NCBI GenBank assembly: GCA_945868435.1
Contig: CAMBLG010000001.1
Location: 248,001 to 312,000 of the forward strand
Length of the DNA: 64,000 bases
Source of the DNA: an uncultured Lachnospiraceae bacterium
GTDB taxonomy: Bacteria > Bacillota > Clostridia > Lachnospirales > Lachnospiraceae
Direction of reading: 5' to 3'
This document shows positions 37,201 to 44,549 of the stretch, in pieces. A program made the translations under genes and the position numbers. The notes under the pieces were generated by a model. The model was not told the origin of the DNA and ran no database searches. It was given only the letters and a program-made list of their open reading frames with translations. Each line of letters opens with the position of its first letter. The first letter of the stretch is position 1.

Positions 37201-37817
37201 AAGCCAAGAAGGTTAAGGATGTGAAATGTCCGAAATGCGGCGGGGATATCGAGGTGGCTCCCTTTGGGTTTGTCTGCTCCAACAACCGCAAGGACGATCC
37301 GGAGAGCTGCCGGTTCATGGTGGGCAAGATTGCCAGCGTGAAGATTAAGGAGGCGCAGCTCAAAGAGCTTCTGATCCGCGGCAAGACCGATGTAATCTCC
37401 GGCTTCGTGGCGAAAACAGGCATGAAATTCGATGCACCGCTGAAGTTGACGGAAGACGGAGACATTACCTTCGATTTCCCGGAGAAGCCAAAGCCGGTGG
37501 AGACGAAGCTGGCTTGTCCGAAGTGTGGACAGCTTATGATGAAATCTCAGTGGCGCTATGAGTGCGCTTGTGGCTTTTCCATCTGGCATACGGTGGCGAA
37601 GGTGGAGCTTAGCGAGGAGATCATGAATGAACTGTTCACCACCGGAAAGACGAAGCATAAGGTGCTTGGATTTACGTCCAAGGCCGGGAATGTGTTTGAT
37701 GCGTGCCTGAAGTATGAGAATGAGCAGATTTCCTTTGATTTTGATAATCCGGGGGAGAGCGAGGAAAAGATAGAGGAGGAAAAACATGGAGAAAGTGAAG
37801 ATCAGCAACATGTATGA
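34242..37817 (+). CDS. topB: DNA topoisomerase III with five C-terminal zinc-ribbon repeats
   Basis: A 1191-residue type IA topoisomerase. The Toprim domain opens SLIITEKPSVAQEFAKVLNV, and its acidic motif is GDAGKEGQTIEENI, with Lys where DPDREGE enzymes have Arg. The catalytic tyrosine is Tyr335 in LTTYPRTDARVL. Typical later motifs are GSGIGTSATRAEIIKKLVRIGYL and MTASWEKGLDGI. From about residue 693 to 1180 there are five tandem repeats of about 95 residues. Each has a C-x2-C pair (CPVCGG), a hydrophobic PFGYGC segment, a second Cys pair, the phrase GFKSKSGKKFDA and an acidic FDFDN end; the fifth is more diverged. Usual TopB is about 600-750 residues. The 3' end overlaps the next gene by 32 bases. 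Confidence 0.92.
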   Translation: MGKSLIITEKPSVAQEFAKVLNVSGRKDGYIENREYVITWCVGHLVGLVYPESYDMKYKKWKLEDLPFLPQEYKYDVIDSVSRQYDVVHTMLMREDIDRVYWAGDAGKEGQTIEENIRNFGGVRPGMEELRVWIDSQTEEEILRGIHEAKPMSDYANLGKSGIMRTIEDYAMGINFSRVMSIKYGNLLNDAAGTNSYTAIAVGRVMTCVLGMVVIREREIRNFKETPFYRVVGRFSDAGIEGEWKAVEGSAFFESPLLYKENGFREEKDARALIDVMEGKKAIVQSIEKGTSKKRAPLLFNLAELQAECAKRFKISPDETLQVAQDLYEKKLTTYPRTDARVLSTAVAKEIYKNISRLKGFSPTAQFVDTIMAKKLYANIAKTQYTDDSKVTDHYAIIPTGQLTEFNSLNSLQKAVFELIVRRFLSIFYPPAEYQTVKLNVAVDTGEKTEQFFASAKVLKNPGFLEIAGIPKKKDKNDPNNPDRGMDRVTGGEYSRTEDEEQEETVDPAVLLALAEQIHNGDEIAVGGYAIKEGKTSPPKRYTSGSMVLAMENAGQLIEDEELREQIKGSGIGTSATRAEIIKKLVRIGYLNLNKKTQILTPENLGEMVYEVVNMTVPALLNPKMTASWEKGLDGITRGTVDFWDYRTKLEDFIRTETLKMVNENLRQPLAERISSFAGKNARGAAARKKIGVVCPVCGGELVTTPFGYGCSNYKNDKSGCNFNIGEIAGIQLTEEQVRELIEKGHTGTIRGFKSKSGKKFDACLKLHKEEETGKISAAFDFENVEPQKIEGILCPDCGGAILVTPYGYRCENLDRESETGCHFSVGKIADKALSMPQLIQLLADGQTDTIRGFKSKSGKKFDAVLKLEKDENGRTQIAFDFEQVEVKKVKDVVCPLCGGEIAVTPFGYGCMNYRRDDPESCHFSIGKMAEKSFTETQVKQLLNDGITETMRGFKSKNGKRFDARVALAKDEDGKVTGLKFDFDNVEAKKVKDVKCPKCGGDIEVAPFGFVCSNNRKDDPESCRFMVGKIASVKIKEAQLKELLIRGKTDVISGFVAKTGMKFDAPLKLTEDGDITFDFPEKPKPVETKLACPKCGQLMMKSQWRYECACGFSIWHTVAKVELSEEIMNELFTTGKTKHKVLGFTSKAGNVFDACLKYENEQISFDFDNPGESEEKIEEEKHGESEDQQHV

Positions 37818-38463
37818 TTTGGCACAGACGATTGCGGGGGAGTATCTGGCGCAGTTTACATACCCGTGGGAGGCGCTGGCGGGAATCAGCGATTATATCA
37901 AGGAATTGGGACCGACATTGGATCCTGAGAAGTTCGAGCAGCGCGGCGAGGATATCTGGATCGCAAAAAGTGCAACGGTTGCACCCAGCGCATGTTTAAA
38001 TGGACCTTTAATTATTGATGAGGATGCGGAAATCCGGCATTGTGCTTTTATCCGGGGCAGTGCCATCATCGGAAAGGGCTCTGTAGTGGGAAATTCCACG
38101 GAGATTAAGAACGACATTATTTTTAATTCCGTTCAAGTGCCCCATTACAATTATGTAGGAGATTCCATTTTGGGCTATAAATCCCATATGGGAGCGGGCT
38201 CCATCACCTCCAATGTGAAGTCCGACAAGACGCTTGTGGTAGTCAAGGACCGGTATGACACCGGGGAGGAGCTTGAGACCGGCCGTAAGAAATTCGGTGC
38301 GATGCTTGGAGATTATGTAGAGGTTGGTTGTAATTCGGTGCTGAATCCGGGAACGGTCATCTGTCCGCACTCCAACATTTACCCGACCTCCTGTGTGCGT
38401 GGCGTAATTCCTGCCAATTCGATCTATAAAGATGCAAAACACGTGTGTCAGAAGGTGGGGTAG
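37786..38463 (+). CDS. Left-handed beta-helix protein, UDP-GlcNAc pyrophosphorylase/acetyltransferase-like
   Basis: A 225-residue protein whose middle is a hexapeptide-repeat helix (IWIAKSATVAPSACLNGPLI, then AFIRGSAIIGKGSVVGNSTE and DYVEVGCNSVLNPGTVICPH). This matches GlmU-like C-terminal acyltransferase/sugar-nucleotide proteins that lack the pyrophosphorylase half. The segment HYNYVGDSILGYKSHMGAGS resembles the GlmU active-site region, including the NYVGDS motif. It probably binds an acyl-CoA or sugar nucleotide, but the substrate is unknown. The start lies inside topB, so the two genes are coupled. Confidence 0.78.
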   Translation: MEKVKISNMYDLAQTIAGEYLAQFTYPWEALAGISDYIKELGPTLDPEKFEQRGEDIWIAKSATVAPSACLNGPLIIDEDAEIRHCAFIRGSAIIGKGSVVGNSTEIKNDIIFNSVQVPHYNYVGDSILGYKSHMGAGSITSNVKSDKTLVVVKDRYDTGEELETGRKKFGAMLGDYVEVGCNSVLNPGTVICPHSNIYPTSCVRGVIPANSIYKDAKHVCQKVG

Positions 38464-38546
38464 TTCAATCTACGCCATGACAGAAAAAATTTGAAAAAGC
38501 AACGCTTTAGTACTAGACTTATTGTGAAAAATATGTCAAAATAAAA

Positions 38547-38561
38547 CGTATGTATCATACA
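38547..38561 (+). promoter_or_regulatory. Palindrome upstream of the NifU-like gene
   Basis: tatgta-tca-tacata forms a 6-bp palindrome about 27 bases upstream of the ATG at 38588, followed by further AT-rich sequence. It could be an operator or part of the core promoter; no matched regulator is known to me. Confidence 0.35.
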
Positions 38562-38587
38562 TATTAATATGTGAAAGGAGTCTTAAG

Positions 38588-39280
38588 ATGATTTACACGA
38601 AGGAAGTTGAAAACATGTGTCCGGTTGCTAAGGGCGCAAAGCATGAGCCAGCTCCTATCCCGGAAGAGGGAAAGTGGGTTCATTCCAAGAAAATTGAGGA
38701 TATTTCAGGATTTACACATGGTGTTGGCTGGTGTGCACCTCAGCAGGGTGCCTGCAAGCTCTCTCTTAACGTAAAAGAGGGTATCATTGTAGAGGCACTG
38801 GTAGAGACCATTGGATGCTCAGGTATGACACACTCTGCAGCGATGGCTGCCGAGGTTTTACAGGGCAAGACAATTCTGGAGGCTTTAAATACAGACTTAG
38901 TTTGTGACGCTATCAACACAGCAATGAGAGAGCTGTTCTTACAGATCGTTTATGGCCGTACACAGTCTGCATTTTCCGATGATGGACTTGCAGTTGGTGC
39001 AGGACTTGAGGATCTTGGTAAGGGACTTCGTTCTCAGGTTGGTACGATGTACGCAACCAAGGAGAAGGGTGTTCGTTACCTGGAGATGGCAGAGGGTTAT
39101 GTAACAGGAATCGCTCTGGATGCTGACAACGAGGTTATTGGATATCAGTTCGTTTCTCTTGGAAAGATGACTGACTTTATCAAGAAGGGTGATGATCCGA
39201 ACACCGCATGGGAGAAGGCTAAGGGTCAGTATGGCCGTGTAGCTGACGCCGTGAAGATTATCGACCCAAGACAAGAGTAG
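38588..39280 (+). CDS. NifU-like iron-sulfur scaffold partner of the GGGtGRT protein
   Basis: A 230-residue protein resembling an iron-sulfur cluster assembly scaffold of the IscU/NifU-N type. Conserved Cys lie in VGWCAPQQGACKLSLNV and LVETIGCSGMTHSAAMAAE, followed by LQGKTILEALNTDLVCDAIN. A strong AAAGGAG ribosome site precedes the ATG, and codons look highly biased, suggesting high expression. The immediate downstream gene is a GGGtGRT protein; this pairing recurs in Clostridia. The pair's function is not established to my knowledge. Confidence 0.75.
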   Translation: MIYTKEVENMCPVAKGAKHEPAPIPEEGKWVHSKKIEDISGFTHGVGWCAPQQGACKLSLNVKEGIIVEALVETIGCSGMTHSAAMAAEVLQGKTILEALNTDLVCDAINTAMRELFLQIVYGRTQSAFSDDGLAVGAGLEDLGKGLRSQVGTMYATKEKGVRYLEMAEGYVTGIALDADNEVIGYQFVSLGKMTDFIKKGDDPNTAWEKAKGQYGRVADAVKIIDPRQE

Positions 39281-39313
39281 TTGGGCATTACACAGGAAAG
39301 GAGAATCGAGACA

Positions 39314-40324
39314 ATGGCTTTATTTGAATCATATGAAAGAAGAATTGACCAGATTAACGCTGTTCTGAACAGCTATGGTATCAGCTCAATCGAAGAAGCT
39401 GAGAAGATTACAAAGGACGCTGGACTTGATGTATATGACCAGGTTAAGAAGATCCAGCCAATTTGTTTTGAGAACGCATGCTGGGCTTACACCGTAGGTG
39501 CAGCAATCGCAATCAAGAAGGGATGCAAGCGTGCTGCCGATGCTGCTGCAGCAATCGGTGAGGGACTTCAGGCATTCTGTATTCCGGGATCTGTTGCAGA
39601 TCATCGTAAGGTAGGTCTTGGACATGGTAACTTGGGTAAGATGCTCCTCGAGGAGGAGACTGAGTGCTTCTGCTTCCTGGCAGGACATGAGTCTTTCGCA
39701 GCTGCTGAGGGTGCAATCGGTATCGCAGAGAAGGCAAACAAGGTTCGTCAGAAGCCTCTTCGCGTTATCTTAAACGGTCTTGGAAAAGACGCTGCACAGA
39801 TTATTTCCCGTATTAACGGATTTACTTTTGTTGAGACAAAGTACGATTACAAGGAAGCAAAGCTGAACATCGTATACGAGAAGGCATATTCTGATGGCCT
39901 TCGTGCAACCGTTAAGTGCTATGGTGCTGACGATGTACAGGAAGGTGTAGCAATCATGCATCATGAGAACGTTGGTGTATCTATCACAGGTAACTCCACC
40001 AACCCGACACGTTTCCAGCATCCGGTAGCTGGTACCTACAAGAAGGAGTGCGTTGAACTCGGCAAGAAGTACTTCTCTGTTGCATCCGGCGGTGGTACAG
40101 GACGTACCCTTCATCCGGACAATATGGCAGCCGGCCCGGCTTCTTACGGTATGACCGATACATTGGGACGTATGCATTCTGACGCTCAGTTCGCAGGATC
40201 TTCTTCCGTACCTGCTCATGTTGAGATGATGGGTCTCATCGGTATGGGTAACAACCCGATGGTTGGAGCCACTGTAGCAGTTGCTGTTAGCGTAGAAGAA
40301 GCAGCCAGAGCTGGTAAGTTTTAA
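39314..40324 (+). CDS. GGGtGRT protein, conserved, function unknown
   Basis: A 336-residue protein named for its signature, seen here as SVASGGGTGRTLHPDNMAAG. The start at 39314 has AAAGGAG ten bases upstream; the frame to 39281 lacks a site. Other features are ENACWAYTVGAAIAIKKGCK, GLGHGNLGKMLLEEETECFC and GNSTNPTRFQHPVAGTYKKE. No signal peptide or membrane helix is visible. It appears highly expressed from codon choice. It is coupled in an operon with the NifU-like gene (34-base gap) and ended by a strong terminator. A role linked to Fe-S or redox metabolism is a guess from the partner. Confidence 0.85.
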   Translation: MALFESYERRIDQINAVLNSYGISSIEEAEKITKDAGLDVYDQVKKIQPICFENACWAYTVGAAIAIKKGCKRAADAAAAIGEGLQAFCIPGSVADHRKVGLGHGNLGKMLLEEETECFCFLAGHESFAAAEGAIGIAEKANKVRQKPLRVILNGLGKDAAQIISRINGFTFVETKYDYKEAKLNIVYEKAYSDGLRATVKCYGADDVQEGVAIMHHENVGVSITGNSTNPTRFQHPVAGTYKKECVELGKKYFSVASGGGTGRTLHPDNMAAGPASYGMTDTLGRMHSDAQFAGSSSVPAHVEMMGLIGMGNNPMVGATVAVAVSVEEAARAGKF

Positions 40325-40354
40325 TTAAAAAACCTAGTAATATCAAGGTTTTCG

Positions 40355-40389
40355 GGGCTTCCGGGATGATCATCCCGGAAGCCCTTTTT
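40355..40389 (+). terminator. Terminator of the GGGtGRT operon
   Basis: gggcttccgggatga pairs with tcatcccggaagccc as one perfect palindrome, followed by ttttt. A second hairpin (gaagggcggga with tcccgcccttc, 40400-40423) sits immediately before the convergent small gene and may serve it from the other side. Confidence 0.9.
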
Positions 40390-40423
40390 GTGTGTGGAAG
40401 AAGGGCGGGAAATCCCGCCCTTC

Positions 40424-40612
40424 CTAAATTGAAAACTTTTTTACTTCTTCTTGTGTAAGCTCGACTATTTTCTTTCCCTTTTTCTTTGCATATCTTGATA
40501 ATTCAAGCAAATTTACGTGGCAAGAGGGTGCGTTAACATATGGATTCGGCTGTTCATAGTAGCTTTGTTGGATAACTGAATTTTCCATGAATTTAGGTTT
40601 CATTCCATTCAT
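40424..40612 (-). CDS. Small protein paired with a GNAT enzyme, possible antitoxin or partner
   Basis: A 62-residue protein. The ATG at 40612 has GGAGGT nine bases upstream (minus strand); the longer frame to 40705 lies inside the neighbour and is rejected. The sequence has MKPKFMENSVIQQSYYEQPN and ends LSRYAKKKGKKIVELTQEEV-KKFSI, a basic then acidic helix. It begins within the last 20 bases of the upstream GNAT gene, so the two are translationally coupled. I do not know its function. Such coupled small-protein/GNAT pairs can be toxin-antitoxin systems, but no DNA-binding motif of the usual GNAT antitoxins (RHH) is visible. Confidence 0.7.
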   Translation of the reverse strand: MNGMKPKFMENSVIQQSYYEQPNPYVNAPSCHVNLLELSRYAKKKGKKIVELTQEEVKKFSI

Positions 40613-41153
40613 AATGATACACCTCCAATAGTTTTCGTGCTTGTTCCTCGTCAATAAAGAACTGGTACTGATGAAGCATTCCCAAATATTCTGCATGAAA
40701 TACATCCATGTAATGTTTTAATAATACTTCATTGGCTGCAAATCCATGAATGGCTCCTTCATATCCCCATTCAATAGATTTGTCGGCGGCTATGGCGAAA
40801 AGATGACCACCTACACCAATATATTTTTGACTTCCAAATTCATGCTTGTTGTTATGAGGGGCAGTGCATGCCCAATGCAGATAAGCGGCGTGAGAATCTC
40901 TATCATTTCTGACACCTACTAAGCCCTGGATGCTATTGTCATCCTTTAGAGCAAGTGCATATACTTCAACATCCTTTGGAATTTCATTCCAATTAATATG
41001 CCAGCCATTGGATTTCTGAAATTTCTTCAAGTAAGTGCGGCTTTCAATTTTGAAAACAACCGTTTCTTTAATGTCGCCTGTTTCTATATCTTTCAGACAT
41101 GGAACGATTTCATCTATCCAAATGTCAATACAGCCCTGGTCTAGTAATGTCAT
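40593..41153 (-). CDS. GNAT-like acetyltransferase
   Basis: A 186-residue protein with a GNAT-like layout: VEVYALALKDDNSIQGLVGVR as the central strands and QKYIGVGGHLFAIAADKSIEWG as the acyl-CoA-binding loop and helix (Gly-Val-Gly-Gly). The C-terminal part has FAANEVLLKHYMDVFHAEYL. The start at 41153 (MTLLDQ) has GGGGTG at good spacing; the frame to 41168 does not. A TATAAT-type -10 lies further upstream on the minus strand. Its partner gene overlaps its 3' end. The substrate is unknown. Confidence 0.7.
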   Translation of the reverse strand: MTLLDQGCIDIWIDEIVPCLKDIETGDIKETVVFKIESRTYLKKFQKSNGWHINWNEIPKDVEVYALALKDDNSIQGLVGVRNDRDSHAAYLHWACTAPHNNKHEFGSQKYIGVGGHLFAIAADKSIEWGYEGAIHGFAANEVLLKHYMDVFHAEYLGMLHQYQFFIDEEQARKLLEVYHYEWNET

Positions 41154-41325
41154 GTAATCACCCCACAAATATTATCTGAATAAATTATACCACATTTTTA
41201 TTATTACCTCAATCAGAACTACTTGTAATGATTTTTCATGTATGATATTTTTGCGGGTGTATTGTTTACTGTGGTAAAGTGGAGTGATATAATTTATTTA
41301 ACCATTTTAAAGGAGTTTCTTACGA

Positions 41326-41445
41326 ATGATAAAGAAAAGCGTAAAAATAGAAATTGACAAGATCATCAAAGATGTATGGTTAGAGGATATCTGTGAGGAT
41401 TACGGAAATGGTTTACTGATTAAAGAAGCGAGTCTGCAATGTGCA
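41326..41445 (+). pseudogene. Truncated 5' end of an unknown gene
   Basis: A proper start (AAAGGAG, then ATG at 41326) begins MIKKSVKIEIDKIIKDVWLE, then DICEDYGNGLLIKEASLQCAL. This looks like the N-terminus of a larger protein. After about codon 40 the frame continues to 41700 only as the antisense of a different gene remnant on the other strand, so the native 3' part seems to be lost. I do not recognise the full-length family with certainty. Confidence 0.55.
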
Positions 41446-41763
41446 TTATGTCTGCAGTGCGGCCGGAAGCGGTCGGTGCTTTGCAGTGTACTCGGATACA
41501 TGGATTTTGATGACGCTGACAATGGAAACCATGCGGTCATCAAAGGAAAAATCCTTTCCGGTCTGGGTTTTCATCAGAATGGAGAGTGCCCGCTTTTTCT
41601 CCTCCACATCATCCACGATCTCTGCGGTACCCCTGCCGATAATCGAAGAGTAGCAGACTCCGTACTGGCAGGCAAGTTCGCCCTCGAACGGGACAAGTAG
41701 ATATTTCGAATACTTCTCTGTCATATGCCGGGGACGTCTTATTTGCAACTGGTCGATAAGCAA
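41446..41763 (-). pseudogene. Remnant of a NimA/pyridoxamine-5'-phosphate-oxidase-family protein
   Basis: On the minus strand the open frame gives the C-terminal half of a Nim-type flavin-binding protein: VCYSSIIGRGTAEIVDDVEE, then LMKTQTGKDFSFDDRMVSIV and HVSEYTAKHRPLP. Family members are about 150-160 residues with an N-terminal flavin-contacting half; here only about the last 85 residues match and no upstream N-terminal half is visible. It abuts the truncated plus-strand gene at about 41445, pointing to a deletion or rearrangement junction. Confidence 0.68.
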
Positions 41764-41875
41764 AGTGGGCAGGAAATTACTCTATATATAGATGAATACT
41801 AATGAATCTCAAAGGTTTGGTTTGAAAGGTAACTTTGTCTTTTTATAAGGAAAAGAGGAACCTGTAAAGAAAAAA

Positions 41876-41938
41876 TTGTAATTTTAATGGAAATCCGCTA
41901 TACTAATTAAGAAATATGGTTAGTGTGGCGGATTTTTA
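41876..41938 (+). promoter_or_regulatory. Promoter embedded in an inverted repeat upstream of the zinc-ribbon gene
   Basis: The promoter reads TTGTAA (41876-41881), 17 bases, TATACT (41899-41904). The -10 lies in the left arm of a 16-bp inverted repeat (41891-41906 with 41920-41935, two G-T wobbles) that is followed by ttta. As RNA from upstream it would resemble a terminator; as DNA it could be an operator over the start site. The rest of the 230-base gap contains no gene. Confidence 0.55.
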
Positions 41939-41993
41939 TATGACTATTTTTCGTCCACCAGATGTGATTTTTCAAATATGAGAGGATATGAAA

Positions 41994-42545
41994 ATGTTTT
42001 GTAACAAATGTGGAAATGAAATTCCGGAGGGAGCAAATATCTGTGGATATTGCGGAAATCCGGTTCAGCAGCCCACTTATGGACAACAGGGGATGAATCA
42101 GCAAAATGCGCAGAATTCTCAGAATGCCCAGAATGGACAGATGGGCGGAAGACAGCAGAATGTATACAAAGAATCGGCACCCAGCTATTCCGGCAGTTCA
42201 TATAGCGGAGGCAATCAGAATTATCAGACTTATAATGCCGGATATGGCTATGGCGCACCTGTCCAGCCCATGGATGGTGGAGCAGTAGGACTTGCAATTG
42301 CATCTCTGATTTCCGGAATTGTTTCACTGCTTCTGGTATGTTGGATCAGTGCATGGTGGCTGTGCGTTGTGGCGGCCCTTCTTGGAATTGTATTTGGCGC
42401 AGTGGCAATTGGCAAGCATATGGGCGGAAAAGGCATGGCAATTGGCGGTCTGGTGTGTTCGATTGTGGCACTGGTATTGGAATTCCTTGTTTTATTAGTA
42501 GGAATTGGGATTCTTGCCATGATTTTTTCGGCGATGTCTTTTTAG
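41994..42545 (+). CDS. Zinc-ribbon, DUF4190-like membrane protein
   Basis: A 183-residue protein. The start at 41994 has AGAGG eight bases away; the ATG at 41988 is too close. Residues 1-25 form a zinc ribbon (FCNKCGNEIPEGANICGYCG). A Gln/Asn/Ser/Tyr-rich low-complexity linker with a repeated NAQN unit follows (about 25-90). Two or three hydrophobic helices come next (AVGLAIASLISGIVSLLLVC onward) with the Gly-rich GKHMGGKGMAIGGLVCSIVA typical of DUF4190 proteins. The role is unknown; it may be an envelope or stress-related membrane protein. Confidence 0.78.
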   Translation: MFCNKCGNEIPEGANICGYCGNPVQQPTYGQQGMNQQNAQNSQNAQNGQMGGRQQNVYKESAPSYSGSSYSGGNQNYQTYNAGYGYGAPVQPMDGGAVGLAIASLISGIVSLLLVCWISAWWLCVVAALLGIVFGAVAIGKHMGGKGMAIGGLVCSIVALVLEFLVLLVGIGILAMIFSAMSF

Positions 42546-42620
42546 AAGGAGCACAGAAGTGTTATTATAGACTATATCTGGGAATAACCTTTTACATACA
42601 AAAGCAGGGAGAATTGGCGA

Positions 42621-44543
42621 ATGAACCAAAGTTTAATTTATACGAATGAAAAATGCGTGGGCTGCAATCGATGCATCTCCGTATGTCCTGTAATTACCGC
42701 GAATGTATCAACGGTCAGGGATGGTCGTCAGCGAATCGAGGTGAATCCTTCGCAATGTGTCGGATGCGGTTCCTGCTTTGATGCGTGCGAGCACCAGGCG
42801 CGTTCCTATACGGATGACACGGAACGCTTTTTTGAAGATCTGAAGCGCGGAGAAAAGATTTCTGTTTTAATTGCTCCTGCATTTTTGGCAAATTATCCGA
42901 GAGAGTATGGAAAGGTCCTGGGGGGACTGAAGATGCTTGGCGCAAACCGGCTTATTAATGTTTCTGCAGGCGCGGATATAACAACCTGGGCGTATATCCA
43001 ATATATTACTAAGAATGATTTTTATGGCGGGATTTCCCAGCCCTGTCCGGCAGTTGTCGGTTACATAGAAAAGTATATTCCGGAACTGATTCCGAAGCTG
43101 TTCCCTGTTCACAGTCCGATGATGTGTACGGCAATTTATGCAAAAAAATATATGAAGATTTCTGATAAACTTGCTTTCATCAGTCCATGCATTGCAAAGA
43201 AGAATGAAATTGATGATCCGAATACAGGTGGATATATTCAGTACAATGTGACCTTTCAGCATCTCATGGAATATATGCGCAGAAATCAGATGTTTGGACC
43301 GGACGCATCCGATGAGGTGGAATATGGTCTGGGTGCCATCTATCCGATGCCGGGCGGTTTGAAAGAAAATGTCTATTGGTTTTGCGGAGAAGATCTGTTT
43401 ATCCGGCAGATTGAAGGGGAAAAGCATGTTTACCATTTCCTGGAGCAGTATCGGAATCGTGTGAAGGATAGAAAAGACCTTCCGTTTATGGTGGATGCAT
43501 TGAATTGTTCTCAGGGCTGTCTGTATGGTACAGCCACAGATCCGACGAAGACGAATTCGGATGACCTGTACTATGAGATGAATCAGATTCGTGCTAACCT
43601 TCGAAAAGGAAAGGCAGGTATAGGGCGAAAAGATATTCAGTTGTCTCCGAAAAAGCGTCTACATCGCCTGAACCGAAAGTTTTCGAAACTGAAGCTGGAG
43701 GATTTTATACGCCGGTATACCGACAAATCCGGCCAATCCTGTGTTAGAATTCCGTCAGAACAGGAATTGGATCGTATTTATCTGACTATGGATAAGCAGA
43801 GTGAGAATGAGCGTAGAATCAATTGCGGTGCGTGTGGATATGAAAGCTGCAGAGACATGGCGATTGCAATCTTTAACCAGTGCAATGTACCGGAAAGCTG
43901 TATCCAGTTTGAAAAGAAGAAAGTGGAAGAGGAAAGCCATAAGATTTTAATGTTGTCTCAGCATGCAAAGGAAAAAAATGAACAGATTGCCGCCTTTGTT
44001 GCCAATGATTTTGACAAGCTGGATGTGTCCATCACGGAAGTTGCTCAGGGTAACGGGCAGACTGCGCAGGAGACCTGCCAGATCCAGGGTGCTATGGAGG
44101 AAGTTCGTGAATTTTGCAATGAGATGACGGATTCCTTTGTGAATATAACGTCGTTGTTGGAACAGTTAGAGCAGAACAATAAGAGCATTACAAAGCTTTC
44201 CAAACAGACAGGATTACTCTCGCTGAATGCTTCCGTTGAGGCTGTGCGGGCAGGAGAATCAGGAAAGGGCTTTTCTGTCGTGGCTTCCGAGATGAGGGAA
44301 TTATCTGCTTCCTGTGAAGAGGCGGCTACGGACAGTATCGCGAACAAAGAACAGATTTCCGCGGCAATGGATGATTTGTCACAGAAAGCAACCGCACTGC
44401 GGGAATTGGTAAATTCGGTCAGCGATAATATGACAGATCTGGCAGCGCGGACGGAGGAAATCAATGCTGCTGCAGATACGGTCAGTGAGATTTCCAAGAA
44501 TGTCCGAAGTGCGATGGAGAGTCTTACGGATAGATGGGGGTGA
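42621..44543 (+). CDS. Putative sensory [FeFe]-hydrogenase fused to a methyl-accepting signalling domain
   Basis: A 640-residue multidomain protein. Residues about 8-65 contain two ferredoxin clusters (CVGCNRCISVCP and CVGCGSCFDACE). Residues about 75-320 match the H-cluster domain of [FeFe]-hydrogenases in the form seen in sensory groups: ISQPCPAVVGYIEKYIPEL, FISPCIAKKNEI and DALNCSQGCLYGTA replace the three catalytic signatures. Next is another Fe-S domain (NCGACGYESCRDMAIAIFNQ with C-x2-C-x4-C and a later Cys, about 408-435). The C-terminal 200 residues form a helical methyl-accepting module with the hairpin tip GLLSLNASVEAVRAGESGKG and FSVVASEMRELS. No transmembrane helix is visible, so it may be a soluble H2/redox sensor signalling to CheA-type partners. 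Confidence 0.85.
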   Translation: MNQSLIYTNEKCVGCNRCISVCPVITANVSTVRDGRQRIEVNPSQCVGCGSCFDACEHQARSYTDDTERFFEDLKRGEKISVLIAPAFLANYPREYGKVLGGLKMLGANRLINVSAGADITTWAYIQYITKNDFYGGISQPCPAVVGYIEKYIPELIPKLFPVHSPMMCTAIYAKKYMKISDKLAFISPCIAKKNEIDDPNTGGYIQYNVTFQHLMEYMRRNQMFGPDASDEVEYGLGAIYPMPGGLKENVYWFCGEDLFIRQIEGEKHVYHFLEQYRNRVKDRKDLPFMVDALNCSQGCLYGTATDPTKTNSDDLYYEMNQIRANLRKGKAGIGRKDIQLSPKKRLHRLNRKFSKLKLEDFIRRYTDKSGQSCVRIPSEQELDRIYLTMDKQSENERRINCGACGYESCRDMAIAIFNQCNVPESCIQFEKKKVEEESHKILMLSQHAKEKNEQIAAFVANDFDKLDVSITEVAQGNGQTAQETCQIQGAMEEVREFCNEMTDSFVNITSLLEQLEQNNKSITKLSKQTGLLSLNASVEAVRAGESGKGFSVVASEMRELSASCEEAATDSIANKEQISAAMDDLSQKATALRELVNSVSDNMTDLAARTEEINAAADTVSEISKNVRSAMESLTDRWG

Positions 44544-44549
44544 TACAAT

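Noticed and set aside
41446..41700. The 3' two thirds of the plus-strand 124-residue frame as real protein
   Set aside because: The opposite strand over the same bases matches Nim-family sequence well, so the plus-strand frame there is antisense.
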